From the NCBI RefSeq assembly GCF_022682495.2, contig NW_026527273.1, forward strand, positions 1-64,000: a stretch of DNA of 64,000 bases, in the 5' to 3' direction. The position numbers and the translations under genes were made by a program. The notes below the pieces were generated by a model that was not told the DNA's origin, searched no databases, and saw only the letters and a program-made list of their open reading frames with translations. Positions within the stretch are counted from its first letter, which is position 1; the number at the start of each line of letters is the position of its first letter. Positions 35,601 to 49,599 of the stretch are shown here, piece by piece. The DNA comes from Desmodus rotundus. Lineage: Eukaryota; Chordata; Mammalia; Chiroptera; Phyllostomidae.

Positions 35601-37232
35601 CAGGTGTCCTGCCGTGATCCGGGGGTCTGGCCGGGCACTGCCCGGGTCAGAGAGAGCGCCTGGGCCCCGAAGGAGCCCCCTGGAAATCCCGGGGTCTGGA
35701 CCTAGTGGCTCCTGGGGCTTCCCCAGGCTCCTGCCATGGGGCCTGGTTCTGGGCAGGTGAATGCCATTTGCGGACACCATGGACAGGAGGCCGCGGATGC
35801 CTTCACGGGGAGGGGGTTGCAGCTCTGGGGGACCCGGGTAGCAGCGGTCTCGCTCCCTTGGGGCGTGGTTTAGCTCAGACTTTAGAGAATTGAAGCCGCT
35901 GGGTCCTGGTTGGCCGCCTCGGGGCAGGGTGTGGCCGTTGGAGCCCAAGGAAGACTCTTAGCCACGGAGGAGGGCGCAGGCCTGAGTCCCCAGCGAGAAC
36001 TCTTCCACGGGCCTGCGACCCGCCCGCCCGGTCCATCTCCATCTGGCATGGAACCGTGGCCGGCCCCGCGCCCCGGCCCCAGGTGCCCAGGTCTTCCCGG
36101 GGCACTCTGCCTCTGCGGGGGTGGGAGACCTGCTGCGAAGGATGGTCCGCGGGAAAACGCGCCGTCCTGTGCGGTGCAGGGAGGGCTTCCGGGTCCCGGG
36201 ACCGAGCCCAGGGACCTTGTGAACCCCGCCTGATATCTCAAGGGTGGGGCCCGTGGCCCCGAGGGAGACCTGAGTTGGGGGGACTGCCTGCGCATGCGCG
36301 GCCCCTGGACTTGGCCTGAAACCAGCCAGCCGCTGCTCGGATAAAAGCCATCTCCTGGGGGCCTCCCCCCTGTTCTTCCATCCGTAAAGGGGGACCCCTT
36401 TACGGATGGAAGAACAGGGGGATCTTCACAGTGGTGGGGACCAGACGGAGGGGTCTGCGTGTTTCCCGCCACGTAGGCCTGTTGCTCGCACCCCGGCCCC
36501 ATGTGTCCCAGCCCCATGGAGGCCGAAGGCCGCTCATCGCGGAATGCAGGTGTCCTGCCGTGATCCGGGGGTCTGGCCGGGCACTGCCCGGGTCAGAGAG
36601 AGCGCCTGGGCCCCGAAGGAGCCCCCTGGAAATGCCGGGGTCTGGACCTATGGCTCCTGGGGCTTCCCCAGGCTCCTGCCATGGGGCCTGGTTCTGGGCA
36701 GGTGAATGCCATTTGCGGACACCATGGACAGGAGGCCGCGGATGCCTTCACGGGGAGGGGGTTGAGGCTCTGGGGGACCCGGGTAGCAGCGGTCTCGCTC
36801 CCTTGGGGCGTGGTTTTGCTCAGACTTTAGAGAGTTGAAACCGCTGGGTCCTGGTTGGCCGCCTCGGGGAGGGTGGGGCCGTTGGAGCCCAAGGAAGACT
36901 CTTAGCCACAGAGGAGGGAGCAGGCCTGAGTCCCCAGGGAGAACTCTTCTAGGGGCCTGCGACCCGCCTGTCCGGTCCATCTCCATCTGGCATGGAACCG
37001 TGGCCGGCCCCGCGCCCCGGCCCCAGGTGCCCAGGTCTTCCCGGGGCACTCTGCCTCTGCGGGGGTGGGAGACCTGCTGCAAAGGATGGTCCGCGGGAAA
37101 ACGCGCCGTCCTGTGCGGTGCAGGGAGGGCTTCCGGGTCCCGGGACCGAGCCCAGGGACCTTGTGAACCCCGCCTGATATCTCAAGGTTGGGGCCCGTGG
37201 CCCCGAGGGAGGCCTGTGTTGGGGGGACTGCC

Positions 37233-37243
37233 TGCGCATGCAC
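37233..37243. promoter_or_regulatory. Mutated NRF1-like motif (CpG to CpA)
   Basis: TGCGCATGCAC replaces TGCGCATGCGC, the change expected from deamination of a methylated CpG. The same change occurs at 52,360-52,370. Confidence 0.7.
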
Positions 37244-37349
37244 GGCCCCTGGACTTGGCCTGAAACCAGCCAGCCGCTGCTCGGACAAAAGCCATCTCCT
37301 GGGGGCCTCCCCCCTGTTCTTCCATCCGTAAAGGGGGACCCCTTTACGG

Positions 37350-40300
37350 ATGGAAGAACAGGGGGATCTTCACAGTGGTGGGGACCAGACGGAGGGGTCT
37401 GCGTGTTTCCCGCCACGTAGGCCTGTTGCTCGCACCCCGGCCCCATGTGTCCCAGCCCCATGGAGGCCGAAGGCCGCTCATCGCGGAATGCAGGTGTCCT
37501 GCCGTGATCCGGGGGTCTGGCCGGGCACTGCCCGGGTCAGAGAGAGCGCCTGGGCCCCGAAGGAGCCCCCTGGAAATCCCGGGGTCTGGACCTAGTGGCT
37601 CCTGGGGCTTCCCCAGGCTCCTGCCATGGGGCCTGGTTCTGGGCAGGTGAATGCCATTTGCGGACACCATGGACAGGAGGCCGCGGATGCCTTCACGGGG
37701 AGGGGGTTGCAGCTCTGGGGGACCCGGGTAGCAGCGGTCTCGCTCCCTTGGGGCTTGGTTTAGCTCAGACTTTAGAGAATTGAAGCCGCTGGGTCCTGGT
37801 TGGCCGCCTCGGGGCAGGGTGTGGCCGTTGGAGCCCAAGGAAGACTCTTAGCCACGGAGGAGGGCGCAGGCCTGAGTCCCCAGGGAGAACTCTTCCACGG
37901 GCCTGCGACCCGCCCGCCCGGTCCATCTCCATCTGGCATGGAACCGTGGCCGGCCCCGCGTCCCGGCCCCAGGTGCCCAGGTCTTCCCGGGGCACTCTGC
38001 CTCTGTGGGGGTGGGAGACCTGCTGCAAAGGATGGTCCGCGGGAAAACGGGCCGTCCTGTGCGGTGCAGGGAGGGCTTCCGGGTCCCGGGACCGAGCCCA
38101 GGGACCTTGTGAACCCCGCCTGATATCTCAAGGGTGGGGCCCGTGGCCCCGAGGGAGGCCTGAGTTGGGGGGACTGCCTGCGCATGCGCGGCCCCTGGAC
38201 TTGGCCTGAAACCAGCCAGCCGCTGCTCGGACAAAAGCCATCTCCTGGGGGCCTCCCCCCTGTTCTTCCATCCGTAAAGGGGGACCCCTTTACGGATGGA
38301 AGAACAGGGGGATCTTCACAGTGGTGGGGACCAGACGGAGGGGTCTGCGTGTTTCCCGCCACGTAGGCCTGTTGCTCGCACCCCGGCCCCATGTGTCCCA
38401 GCCCCATGGAGGCCGAAGGCCGCTCATCGGGGAATGCAGGTGTCCTGCCGTGATCCGGGGGTCTGGCCGGGCACTGCCCGGGTCAGAGAGAGCGCCTGGG
38501 CCCCGAAGGAGCCCCCTGGAAATCCCGGGCCCTGGACCTAGTGGCTCCTGGGGCTTCCCCAGGCTGCTGCAATGGGGCCTGGTTCTGGGCAGGTGAATGC
38601 CATTTGCGGACACCATGGACAGGAGGCCGCGGATGCCTTCACGGGGAGGGGGTTGCAGCTCTGGGGGACCCGGGTAGCAGCGGTCTCGCTCCCTTGGGGC
38701 GTGGTTTTGCTCAGACTTTAGAGAATTGAAGCCGCTGGGTCCTGGTTGGCCGCCTCGGGGCAGGGTGGGGCCGTTGGAGCCCAAGGAAGACTCTTAGCCA
38801 CAGAGGAGGGAGCAGGCCTGAGTCCCCAGGGAGAACTCTTCTAGGGGCCTGCGACCCGCCCGCCCGGTCCATCTCCATCTGGCATGGAACGGTGGCCGGC
38901 CCCGCGCCCCGGCCCCAGGTGCCCAGGTCTTCCCGGGGCACTCTGCCTCTGCGGGGGTGGGAGACCTGCTGCAAAGGATGGTCCGCGGGAAAACGCGCCG
39001 TCCTGTGCGGTGCAGGGAGGGCTTCCGGGTCCCGGGACCGAGCCCAGGGACCTTGTGAACCCCGCCTGATATCTCAAGGGTGGGGCCCGTGGCCCCGAGG
39101 GAGGCCTGAGTTGGGGGGACTGCCTGCGCATGCGCGGCCCCTGGACTTGGCCTGAAACCAGCCAGCCGCTGCTCGGACAAAAGCCATCTCCTGGGGGCCT
39201 CCCCCCTGTTCTTCCATCCGTAAAGGGGGACCCCTTTACGGATGGAAGAACAGGGGGATCTTCACAGTGGTGGGGACCAGACGGAGGGGTCTGCGTGTTT
39301 CCCGCCACGTAGGCCTGTTGCTCGCACTCCGGCCCCATGTGTCCCAGCCCCATGGAGGCCGAAGGCCGCTCATCGCGGAATGCAGGTGTCCTGCCGTGAT
39401 CCGGGGGTCTGGCCGGGCACTGCCCGGGTCAGAGAGAGCGCCTGGGCCCCGAAGGAGCCCCCTGGAAATCCCGGGGTCTGGACCTAGTGGCTCCTGGGGC
39501 TTCCCCAGGCTCCTGCCATGGGGCCTGGTTCTGGGCAGGTGAATGCCATTTGCGGACACCATGGACAGGAGGCCGCGGATGCCTTCACGGGGAGGGGGTT
39601 GCAGCTCTGGGGGACCCGGGTAGCAGCGGTCTCGCTCCCTTGGGGCTTGGTTTAGCTCAGACTTTAGAGAATTGAAGCCGCTGGGTCCTGGTTGGCCGCC
39701 TCGGGGCAGGGTGTGGCCGTTGGAGCCCAAGGAAGACTCTTAGCCACGGAGGAGGGCGCAGGCCTGAGTCCCCAGGGAGAACTCTTCCACGGGCCTGCGA
39801 CCCGCCCGCCCGGTCCATCTCCATCTGGCATGGAACCGTGGCCGGCCCCGCGTCCCGGCCCCAGGTGCCCAGGTCTTCCCGGGGCACTCTGCCTCTGTGG
39901 GGGTGGGAGACCTGCTGCAAAGGATGGTCCGCGGGAAAACGGGCCGTCCTGTGCGGTGCAGGGAGGGCTTCCGGGTCCCGGGACCGAGCCCAGGGACCTT
40001 GTGAACCCCGCCTGATATCTCAAGGGTGGGGCCCGTGGCCCCGAGGGAGGCCTGAGTTGGGGGGACTGCCTGCGCATGCGCGGCCCCTGGACTTGGCCTG
40101 AAACCAGCCAGCCGCTGCTCGGACAAAAGCCATCTCCTGGGGGCCTCCCCCCTGTTCTTCCATCCGTAAAGGGGGACCCCTTTACGGATGGAAGAACAGG
40201 GGGATCTTCACAGTGGTGGGGACCAGACGGAGGGGTCTGCGTGTTTCCCGCCACGTAGGCCTGTTGCTCGCACCCCGGCCCCATGTGTCCCAGCCCCATG

Positions 40301-41133
40301 GAGGCCGAAGGCCGCTCATCGGGGAATGCAGGTGTCCTGCCGTGATCCGGGGGTCTGGCCGGGCACTGCCCGGGTCAGAGAGAGCGCCTGGGCCCCGAAG
40401 GAGCCCCCTGGAAATCCCGGGCCCTGGACCTAGTGGCTCCTGGGGCTTCCCCAGGCTGCTGCAATGGGGCCTGGTTCTGGGCAGGTGAATGCCATTTGCG
40501 GACACCATGGACAGGAGGCCGCGGATGCCTTCACGGGGAGGGGGTTGCAGCTCTGGGGGACCCGGGTAGCAGCGGTCTCGCTCCCTTGGGGCGTGGTTTT
40601 GCTCAGACTTTAGAGAATTGAAGCCGCTGGGTCCTGGTTGGCCGCCTCGGGGCAGGGTGGGGCCGTTGGAGCCCAAGGAAGACTCTTAGCCACAGAGGAG
40701 GGAGCAGGCCTGAGTCCCCAGGGAGAACTCTTCTAGGGGCCTGCGACCCGCCCGCCCGGTCCATCTCCATCTGGCATGGAACGGTGGCCGGCCCCGCGCC
40801 CCGGCCCCAGGTGCCCAGGTCTTCCCGGGGCACTCTGCCTCTGCGGGGGTGGGAGACCTGCTGCAAAGGATGGTCCGCGGGAAAACGCGCCGTCCTGTGC
40901 GGTGCAGGGAGGGCTTCCGGGTCCCGGGACCGAGCCCAGGGACCTTGTGAACCCCGCCTGATATCTCAAGGGTGGGGCCCGTGGCCCCGAGGGAGGCCTG
41001 AGTTGGGGGGACTGCCTGCGCATGCGCGGCCCCTGGACTTGGCCTGAAACCAGCCAGCCGCTGCTCGGACAAAAGCCATCTCCTGGGGGCCTCCCCCCTG
41101 TTCTTCCATCCGTAAAGGGGGACCCCTTTACGG
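37350..41133. repeat. Two-unit block duplicated in tandem (2 x 1,892 bp)
   Basis: Units starting 37,350 and 38,296 recur at 39,242 and 40,188 with the same private changes: ccccgcgtcccgg in the first unit of each pair, and ggggaatg, gctgcaatgg and gaacggtggcc in the second. This indicates a recent duplication of a dimer. One visible difference is cactccgg at about 39,326. Confidence 0.85.
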
Positions 41134-41149
41134 ATGGAAGAATAGGGGG
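41094..41149. repeat. Palindrome copy with one arm mismatch
   Basis: The right arm reads GAATAGGGGG instead of GAACAGGGGG. This also removes the usual plus-strand open frame of the unit. Confidence 0.85.
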
Positions 41150-43969
41150 ATCTTCACAGTGGTGGGGACCAGACGGAGGGGTCTGCGTGTTTCCCGCCAC
41201 GTAGGCCTGTTGCTCGCACCCCGGCCCCATGTGTCCCAGCCCCATGGAGGCCGAAGGCCGCTCATCGCGGAATGCAGGTGTCCTGCCGTGATCCGGGGGT
41301 CTGGCCGGGCACTGCCCGGGTCAGAGAGAGCGCCTGGGCCCCGAAGGAGCCCCCTGGAAATCCCGGGGTCTGGACCTAGTGGCTCCTGGGGCTTCCCCAG
41401 GCTCCTGCCATGGGGCCTGGTTCTGGGCAGGTGAATGCCATTTGCGGACACCATGGACAGGAGGCCGCGGATGCCTTCACGGGGAGGGGGTTGCAGCTCT
41501 GGGGGACCCGGGTAGCAGCGGTCTCGCTCCCTTGGGGCGTGGTTTTGCTCAGACTTTAGAGAGTTGAAACCGCTGGGTCCTGGTTGGCCACCTCGGGGAG
41601 GGTGGGGCCGTTGGAGCCCAAGGAAGACTCTTAGCCACAGAGGAGGGAGCAGGCCTGAGTCCCCAGGGAGAACTCTTCTAGGGGCCTGCGACCCGCCTGT
41701 CCGGTCCATCTCCATCTGGCATGGAACCGTGGCCGGCCCCGCGCCCCGGCCCCAGGTGCCCAGGTCTTCCCGGGGCACTCTGCCTCTGCGGGGGTGGGAG
41801 ACCTGCTGCAAAGGATGGTCCGCGGGAAAACGCGCCGTCCTGTGCGGTGCAGGGAGGGCTTCCGGGTCCCGGGACCGAGCCCAGGGACCTTGTGAACCCC
41901 GCCTGATATCTCAAGGGTGGGGCCCGTGGCCCCGAGGGAGGCCTGTGTTGGGGGGACTGCCTGCGCATGCGCGGCCCCTGGACTTGGCCTGAAACCAGCC
42001 AGCCGCTGCTCGGACAAAAGCCATCTCCTGGGGGCCTCCCCCCTGTTCTTCCATCCGTAAAGGGGGACCCCTTTACGGATGGAAGAACAGGGGGATCTTC
42101 ACAGTGGTGGGGACCAGACGGAGGGGTCTGCGTGTTTCCCGCCACGTAGGCCTGTTGCTCGCACCCCGGCCCCATGTGTCCCAGCCCCATGGAGGCCGAA
42201 GGCCGCTCATCGCGGAATGCAGGTGTCCTGCCGTGATCCGGGGGTCTGGCCGGGCACTGCCCGGGTCAGAGAGAGCGCCTGGGCCCCGAAGGAGCCCCCT
42301 GGAAATCCCGGGGTCTGGACCTAGTGGCTCCTGGGGCTTCCCCAGGCTCCTGCCATGGGGCCTGGTTCTGGGCAGGTGAATGCCATTTGCGGACACCATG
42401 GACAGGAGGCCGCGGATGCCTTCACGGGGAGGGGGTTGCAGCTCTGGGGGACCCGGGTAGCAGCGGTCTCGCTCCCTTGGGGCTTGGTTTAGCTCAGACT
42501 TTAGAGAATTGAAGCCGCTGGGTCCTGGTTGGCCGCCTCGGGGCAGGGTGTGGCCGTTGGAGCCCAAGGAAGACTCTTAGCCACGGAGGAGGGCGCAGGC
42601 CTGAGTCCCCAGGGAGAACTCTTCCACGGGCCTGCGACCCGCCCGCCCGGTCCATCTCCATCTGGCATGGAACCGTGGCCGGCCCCGCGCCCCGGCCCCA
42701 GGTGCCCAGGTCTTCCCGGGGCACTCTGCCTCTGCGGGGGTGGGAGACCTGCTGCAAAGGATGGTCCGCGGGAAAACGCGCCGTCCTGTGCGGTGCAGGG
42801 AGGGCTTCCGGGTCCCGGGACCGAGCCCAGGGACCTTGTGAACCCCGCCTGATATCTCAAGGGTCGGGCCCGTGGCCCCGAGGGAGACCTGAGTTGGGGG
42901 GACTGCCTGCGCATGCGCGGCCCCTGGACTTGGCCTGAAACCAGCCAGCCGCTGCTCGGACAAAAGCCATCTCCTGGGGGCCTCCCCGCTGTTCTTCCAT
43001 CCGTAAAGGGGGACCCCTTTACGGATGGAAGAACAGGGGGATCTTCACAGTGGTGGGGACCAGACGGAGGGGTCTGCGTGTTTCCCGCCACGTAGGCCTG
43101 TTGCTCGCACCCCGGCCCCATGTGTCCCAGCCCCATGGAGGCCGAAGGCCGCTCATCGGCGAATGCAGGTGTCCTGCCGTGATCCGGGGGTCTGGCCGGG
43201 CACTGCCCGGGTCAGAGAGAGCGCCTGGGCCCGGAAGGAGCCCCCTGGAAATCCCGGGGTCTGGACCTAGTGGCTCCTGGGGCTTCCCCAGGCTCCTGCC
43301 ATGGGGCCTGGTTCTGGGCAGGTGAATGCCATTTGCGGACACCATGGACAGGAGGCCGCGGATGCCTTCACGGGGAGGGGGTTGCAGCTCTGGGGGACCC
43401 GGGTAGCAGCGGTCTCGCTCCCTTGGGGCGTGGTTTTGCTCAGACTTTAGAGAGTTGAAACCGCTGGGTCCTGGTTGGCCGCCTCGGGGAGGGTGGGGCC
43501 GTTGGAGCCCAAGGAAGACTCTTAGCCACAGAGGAGGGAGCAGGCCTGAGTCCCCAGGGAGAACTCTTCTAGGGGCCTGCGACCCGCCCGCCCGGTCCAT
43601 CTCCATCTGGCATGGAACCGTGGCCGGCCCCGCGCCCCGGCCCCAGGTGCCCAGGTCTTCCCGGGGCACTCTGCCTCTGTGGGGGTGGGAGACCTGCTGC
43701 AAAGGATGGTCCGCGGGAAAACGGGCCGTCCTGTGCGGTGCAGGGAGGGCTTCCGGGTCCCGGGACCGAGCCCAGGGACCTTGTGAACCCCGCCTGATAT
43801 CTCAAGGGTGGGGCCCGTGGCCCCGAGGGAGGCCTGAGTTGGGGGGACTGCCTGCGCATGCGCGGCCCCTGGACTTGGCCTGAAACCAGCCAGCCGCTGC
43901 TCGGACAAAAGCCATCTCCTGGGGGCCTCCCCCATGTTCTTCCATCCGTAAAGGGGGACCCCTTTACGG

Positions 43970-45853
43970 ATGGAAGAACAGGGGGATCTTCACAGTGGTG
44001 GGGACCAGACGGAGGGGTCTGCGTGTTTCCCGCCACGTAGGCCTGTTGCTCGCACCCCGGCCCCATGTGTCCCAGCCCCATGGAGGCCGAAGGCCGCTCA
44101 TCGGGGAATGCAGGTGTCCTGCCGTGATCCTGGGGTCTGGCCGGGCACTGCCCGGGTCAGAGAGAGCGCCTGGGCCCCGATGGAGCCCCCTGGAAATCCC
44201 GGGCCCTGGACCTAGTGGCTCCTGGGGCTTCCCCAGGCTGCTGCAATGGGGCCTGGTTCTGGGCAGGTGAATGCCATTTGCGGACACCATGGACAGGAGG
44301 CCGCGGATGCCTTCACGGGGAGGGGGTTGCAGCTCTGGGGGACCCGGGTAGCAGCGGTCTCGCTCCCTTGGGGCGTGGTTTTGCTCAGACTTTAGAGAAT
44401 TGAAGCCGCTGTGTCCTGGTTGGCCGCCTCGGGGCAGGGTGGGGCCGTTGGAGCCCAAGGAAGACTCTTAGCCACGGGGAGGGCGCAGGCCTGAGTCCCC
44501 AGGGAGAACTCTTCCACGGGCCTGCGACCCGCCCGCCCGGTCCATCTCCATCTGGCATGGAACCTTGGCTGCCCCGCTCCCCGGCCCCAGGTGCCCAGGT
44601 CGTCCCTGGGCACTCTGCCTCTGCGGGGGTGGGAGACCTGCTGCAAAGGATGGTCCGCGGGAAAACGCGCCGTCCTGTGCGGTGCAGGGAGGGCTTCCGG
44701 GTCCCGGAACCGAGCCCAGGGACCTTGTGAACCCCGCCTGATATCTCAAGGGTGGGGCCCGTGGCCCCGAGGGAGGCCTGAGTTGGGGGGACTGCCTGCG
44801 CATGCGCGGCCCCTGGACTTGGCCTGAAACCAGCCAGCCGCTGCTCGGACAAAAGCCATCTCCTGGGGGCCTCCCCCCTGTTCTTCCATCCGTAAAGGGG
44901 GACCCCTTTACGGATGGAAGAACAGGGGGATCTTCACAGTGGTGGGGACCAGACGGAGGGGTCTGCGTGTTTCCCGCCACGTAGGCCTGTTGCTCGCACC
45001 CCGGCCCCATGTGTCCCAGCCCCATGGAGGCCGAAGGCCGCTCATCGCGGAATGCAGGTGTCCTGCCGTGATCCGGGGGTCTGGCCGGGCACTGCCCGGG
45101 TCAGAGAGAGCGCCTGGGCCCGGAAGGAGCCCCCTGGAAATCCCGGGGTCTGGACCTAGTGGCTCCTGGGGCTTCCCCAGGCTCCTGCCATGGGGCCTGG
45201 TTCTGGGCAGGTGAATGCCATTTGCGGACACCATGGACAGGAGGCCGCGGATGCCTTCACGGGGAGGGGGTTGCAGCTCTGGGGGACCCGGGTAGCAGCG
45301 GTCTCGCTCCCTTGGGGCGTGGTTTTGCTCAGACTTTAGAGAATTGAAACCGCTGGGTCCTGGTTGGCCGCCTCGGGGAGGGTGGGGCCGTTGGAGCCCA
45401 AGGAAGACTCTTAGCCACAGAGGAGGGAGCAGGCCTGAGTCCCCAGGGAGAACTCTTCTAGGGGCCTACGACCCGCCCGCCCGGTCCATCTCCATCTGGC
45501 ATGGAACCGTGGCCGGCCCCGCGCCCCGGCCCCAGGTGCCCAGGTCTTCCCGGGGCACTCTGCCTCTGTGGGGGTGGGAGACCTGCTGCAAAGGATGGTC
45601 CGCGGGAAAACGGGCCGTCCTGTGCGGTGCAGGGAGGGCTTCCGGGTCCCGGGACCGAGCCCAGGGACCTTGTGAACCCCGCCTGATATCTCAAGGGTGG
45701 GGCCCGTGGCCCCGAGGGAGGCCTGAGTTGGGGGGACTGCCTGCGCATGCGCGGCCCCTGGACTTGGCCTGAAACCAGCCAGCCGCTGCTCGGACAAAAG
45801 CCATCTCCTGGGGGCCTCCCCCCTGTTCTTCCATCCGTAAAGGGGGACCCCTT
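43970..45853. repeat. Displaced copy of the 30.7-32.6 kb unit pair
   Basis: It carries the same private variants as 30,735-32,618. A few differences (ttggctgccccg, gtcgtccctgg, cccggaaccgag) show divergence since the copy. Confidence 0.85.
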
Positions 45854-46762
45854 TACGGATGGAAGAACAGGGGGATCTTCACAGTGGTGGGGACCAGACG
45901 GAGGGGTCTGCGTGTTTCCCGCCACGTAGGCCTGTTGCTCGCACCCCGGCCCCATGTGTCCCAGCCCCATGGAGGCCGAAGGCCGCTCATCGGGGAATGC
46001 AGGTGTCCTGCCGTGATCCGGGGGTCTGGCCGGGCACTGCCCGGGTCAGAGAGAGCGCCTGGGCCCCGATGGAGCCCCCTGGAAATCCCGGGCCCTGGAC
46101 CTAGTGGCTCCTGGGGCTTCCCCAGGCTGCTGCAATGGGGCCTGGTTCTGGGCAGGTGAATGCCATTTGCGGACACCATGGACAGGAGGCCGCGGATGCC
46201 TTCACGGGGAGGGGGTTGCAGCTCTGGGGGACCCGGGTAGCAGCGGTCTCGCTCCCTTGGGGCGTGGTTTTGCTCAGACTTTAGAGAATTGAAGCCGCTG
46301 GGTCCAGGTTGGCCGCCTCGGGGCAGGGTGGGGCCGTTGGAGCCCAAGGAAGACTCTTAGCCACCGGGAGGGCGCAGGCCTGAGTTTCAGGGAGAACTCT
46401 TCCACGGGCCTGCGACCCGCCCGCCCGGTCCATCTCCATCTGGCATGGAACCTTGGCCGGCCCCGCGCCCCGGCCCCAGGTGCCCAGGTCTTCCCTGGGC
46501 ACTCTGCCTCTGCGGGGGTGGGAGACCTGCTGCAAAGGATGGTCCGCGGGAAAACGCGCCGTCCTGTGCGGTGCAGGGAGGGCTTCCGGGTCCCGGGACC
46601 CAGCCCAGGGACCTTGTGAACCCCGCCTGATATCTCAAGGGTGGGGCCCGTGGCCCCGAGGGAGGCCTGAGTTGGGGGGACTGCCTGCGCATGCGCGGCC
46701 CCTGGACTTGGCCTGAAACCAGCCAGCCGCTGCTCGGACAAAAGCCATCTCCTGGGGGCCTC

Positions 46763-46818
46763 CCCCCTGTTCTTCCATCCGTAAAGGGGGACCCCTTTAC
46801 GGATGGAAGAACAGGGAT
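46763..46818. repeat. Palindrome copy with damaged outer right arm
   Basis: The outer right arm reads CAGGGATATC instead of CAGGGGGATC, shortening the perfect stem by two bases. The inner part is intact. Confidence 0.8.
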
Positions 46819-49599
46819 ATCTTCACAGTGGTGGGGACCAGACGGAGGGGTCTGCGTGTTTCCCGCCACGTAGGCCTGTTGCTCGCACCCCGGCCCCATG
46901 TGTCCCAGCCCCATGGAGGCCGAAGGCCGCTCATCGCGGAATGCAGGTGTCCTGCCGTGATCCGGGGGTCTGGCCGGGCACTGCCCGGGTCAGAGAGAGC
47001 GCCTGGGCCCCGAAGGAGCCCCCTGGAAATCCCGGGCCCTGGACCTAGTGGCTCCTGGGGCTTCCCCAGGCTCCTGCCATGGGGCCTGGTTCTGGGCAGG
47101 TGAATGCCATTTGCGGACACCATGGACAGGAGGCCGCGGATGCCTTCACGGGGAGGGGGTTGCAGCTCTGGGGGACCCGGGTAGCAGCGGTCTCGCTCCC
47201 TTGGGGCTTGGTTTAGCTCAGACTTTAGAGAATTGAAGCCGCTGGGTCCTGGTTGGCCGCCTCGGGGCAGGGTGTGGCCGTTGGACCCCAAGGAAGACTC
47301 TTAGCCACGGAGGAGGGCGCAGGCCTGAGTCCCCAGGGAGAACTCTTCCACGGGCCTGCGACCCGCCCGCCCGGTCCATCTCCATCTGGCATGGAACCGT
47401 GGCCGGCCCCGCGCCCCGGCCCCAGGTGCCCAGGTCTTCCCGGGGCACTCTGCCTCTGCGGGGGTGGGAGACCTGCTGCAAAGGATGGTCCGCGGGAAAA
47501 CGCGCCGTCCTGTGCGGTGCAGGGAGGGCTTCCGGGTCCCGGGACCGAGCCCAGGGACCTTGTGAACCCCGCCTGATATCTCAAGGGTCGGGCCCGTGGC
47601 CCCGAGGGAGGCGTGTGTTGGGGGGACTGCCTGCGCATGCGCGGCCCCTGGACTTGGCCTGAAACCAGCCAGCCGCTGCTCGGACAAAAGCCATCTCCTG
47701 GGGGCCTCCCCCCTGTTCTTCCATCCGTAAAGGGGGACCCCTTTACGGATGGAAGAACAGGGGGATCTTCACAGTGGTGGGGACCAGACGGAGGGGTCTG
47801 CGTGTTTCCCGCCACGTAGGCCTGTTGCTCGCACCCCGGCCCCATGTGTCCCAGCCCCATGGAGGCCGAAGGCCGCTCATCGCGGAATGCAGGTGTCCTG
47901 CCGTGATCCGGGGGTCTGGCCGGGCACTGCCCGGGTCAGAGAGAGCGCCTGGGCCCCGAAGGAGCCCCCTGGAAATCCCGGGGTCTGGACCTAGTGGCTC
48001 CTGGGGCTTCCCCAGGCTCCTGCCATGGGGCCTGGTTCTGGGCAGGTGAATGCCATTTGCGGACACCATGGACAGGAGGCCGCGGATGCCTTCACGGGGA
48101 GGGGGTTGCAGCTCTGGGGGACCCGGGTAGCAGCGGTCTCGCTCCCTTGGGGCGTGGTTTTGCTCAGACTTTAGAGAGTTGAAACCGCTGGGTCCTGGTT
48201 GGCCGCCTCGGGGAGGGTGGGGCCGTTGGAGCCCAAGGAAGACTCTTAGCCACAGAGGAGGGAGCAGGCCTGAGTCCCCAGGGAGAACTCTTCTAGGGGC
48301 CTGCGACCCGCCCGCCCGGTCCATCTCCATCTGGCATGGAACCGTGGCCGGCCCCGCGCCCCGGCCCCAGGTGCCCAGGTCTTCCCGGGGCACTCTGCCT
48401 CTGCGGGGGTGGGAGACCTGCTGCAAAGGATGGTCCGCGGGAAAACGGGCCGTCCTGTGCGGTGCAGGGAGGGCTTCCGGGTCCCGGGACCGAGCCCAGG
48501 GACCTTGTGAACCCCGCCTGATATCTCAAGGGTGGGGCCCGTGGCCCCGAGGGAGGCCTGAGTTGGGGGGACTGCCTGCGCATGCGCGGCCCCTGGACTT
48601 GGCCTGAAACCAGCCAGCCGCTGCTCGGACAAAAGCCATCTCCTGGGGGCCTCCCCCCTGTTCTTCCATCCGTAAAGGGGGACCCCTTTACGGATGGAAG
48701 AACAGGGGGATCTTCACAGTGGTGGGGACCAGACGGAGGGGTCTGCGTGTTTCCCGCCACGTAGGCCTGTTGCTCGCACCCCGGCCCCATGTGTCCCAGC
48801 CCCATGGAGGCCGAAGGCCGCTCATCGCGGAATGCAGGTGTCCTGCCGTGATCCGGGGGTCTGGCCGGGCACTGCCCGGGTCAGAGAGAGCGCCTGGGCC
48901 CCGAAGGAGCCCCCTGGAAATCCCGGGCCCTGGACCTAGTGGCTCCTGGGGCTTCCCCAGGCTGCTGCAATGGGGCCTGGTTCTGGGCAGGTGAATGCCA
49001 TTTGCGGACACCATGGACAGGAGGCCGCGGATGCCTTCACGGGGAGGGGGTTGCAGCTCTGGGGGACCCGGGTAGCAGCGGTCTCGCTCCCTTGGGGCGT
49101 GGTTTTGCTCAGACTTTAGAGAATTGAAGCCGCTGGGTCCTGGTTGGCCGCCTCGGGGCAGGGTGGGGCCGTTGGAGCCCAAGGAAGACTCTTAGCCACG
49201 GAGGAGGGCGCAGGCCTGAGTCCCCAGGGAGAACTCTTCCACGGGCCTGCGACCCGCCCGCCCGGTCCATCTCCATCTGGCATGGAACCTTGGCCGGCCC
49301 CCCGCCCTGGCCCCAGGTGCCCAGGTCTTCCCTGGGCACTCTGCCTCTGCGGGGGTGGGAGACCTGCTGCAAAGGATGGTCCGCGGGAAAACGCGCCGTC
49401 CTGTGCGGTGCAGGGAGGGCTTCCGGGTCCCGGGACCGAGCCCAGGGACCTTGTGAACCCCGCCTGATATCTCAAGGGTGGGGCCCGTGGCCCCGAGGGA
49501 GGCCTGTGTTGGGGGGACTGCCTGCGCATGCGCGGCCCCTGGACTTGGCCTGAAACCAGCCAGCCGCTGCTCGGACAAAAGCCATCTCCTGGGGGCCTC

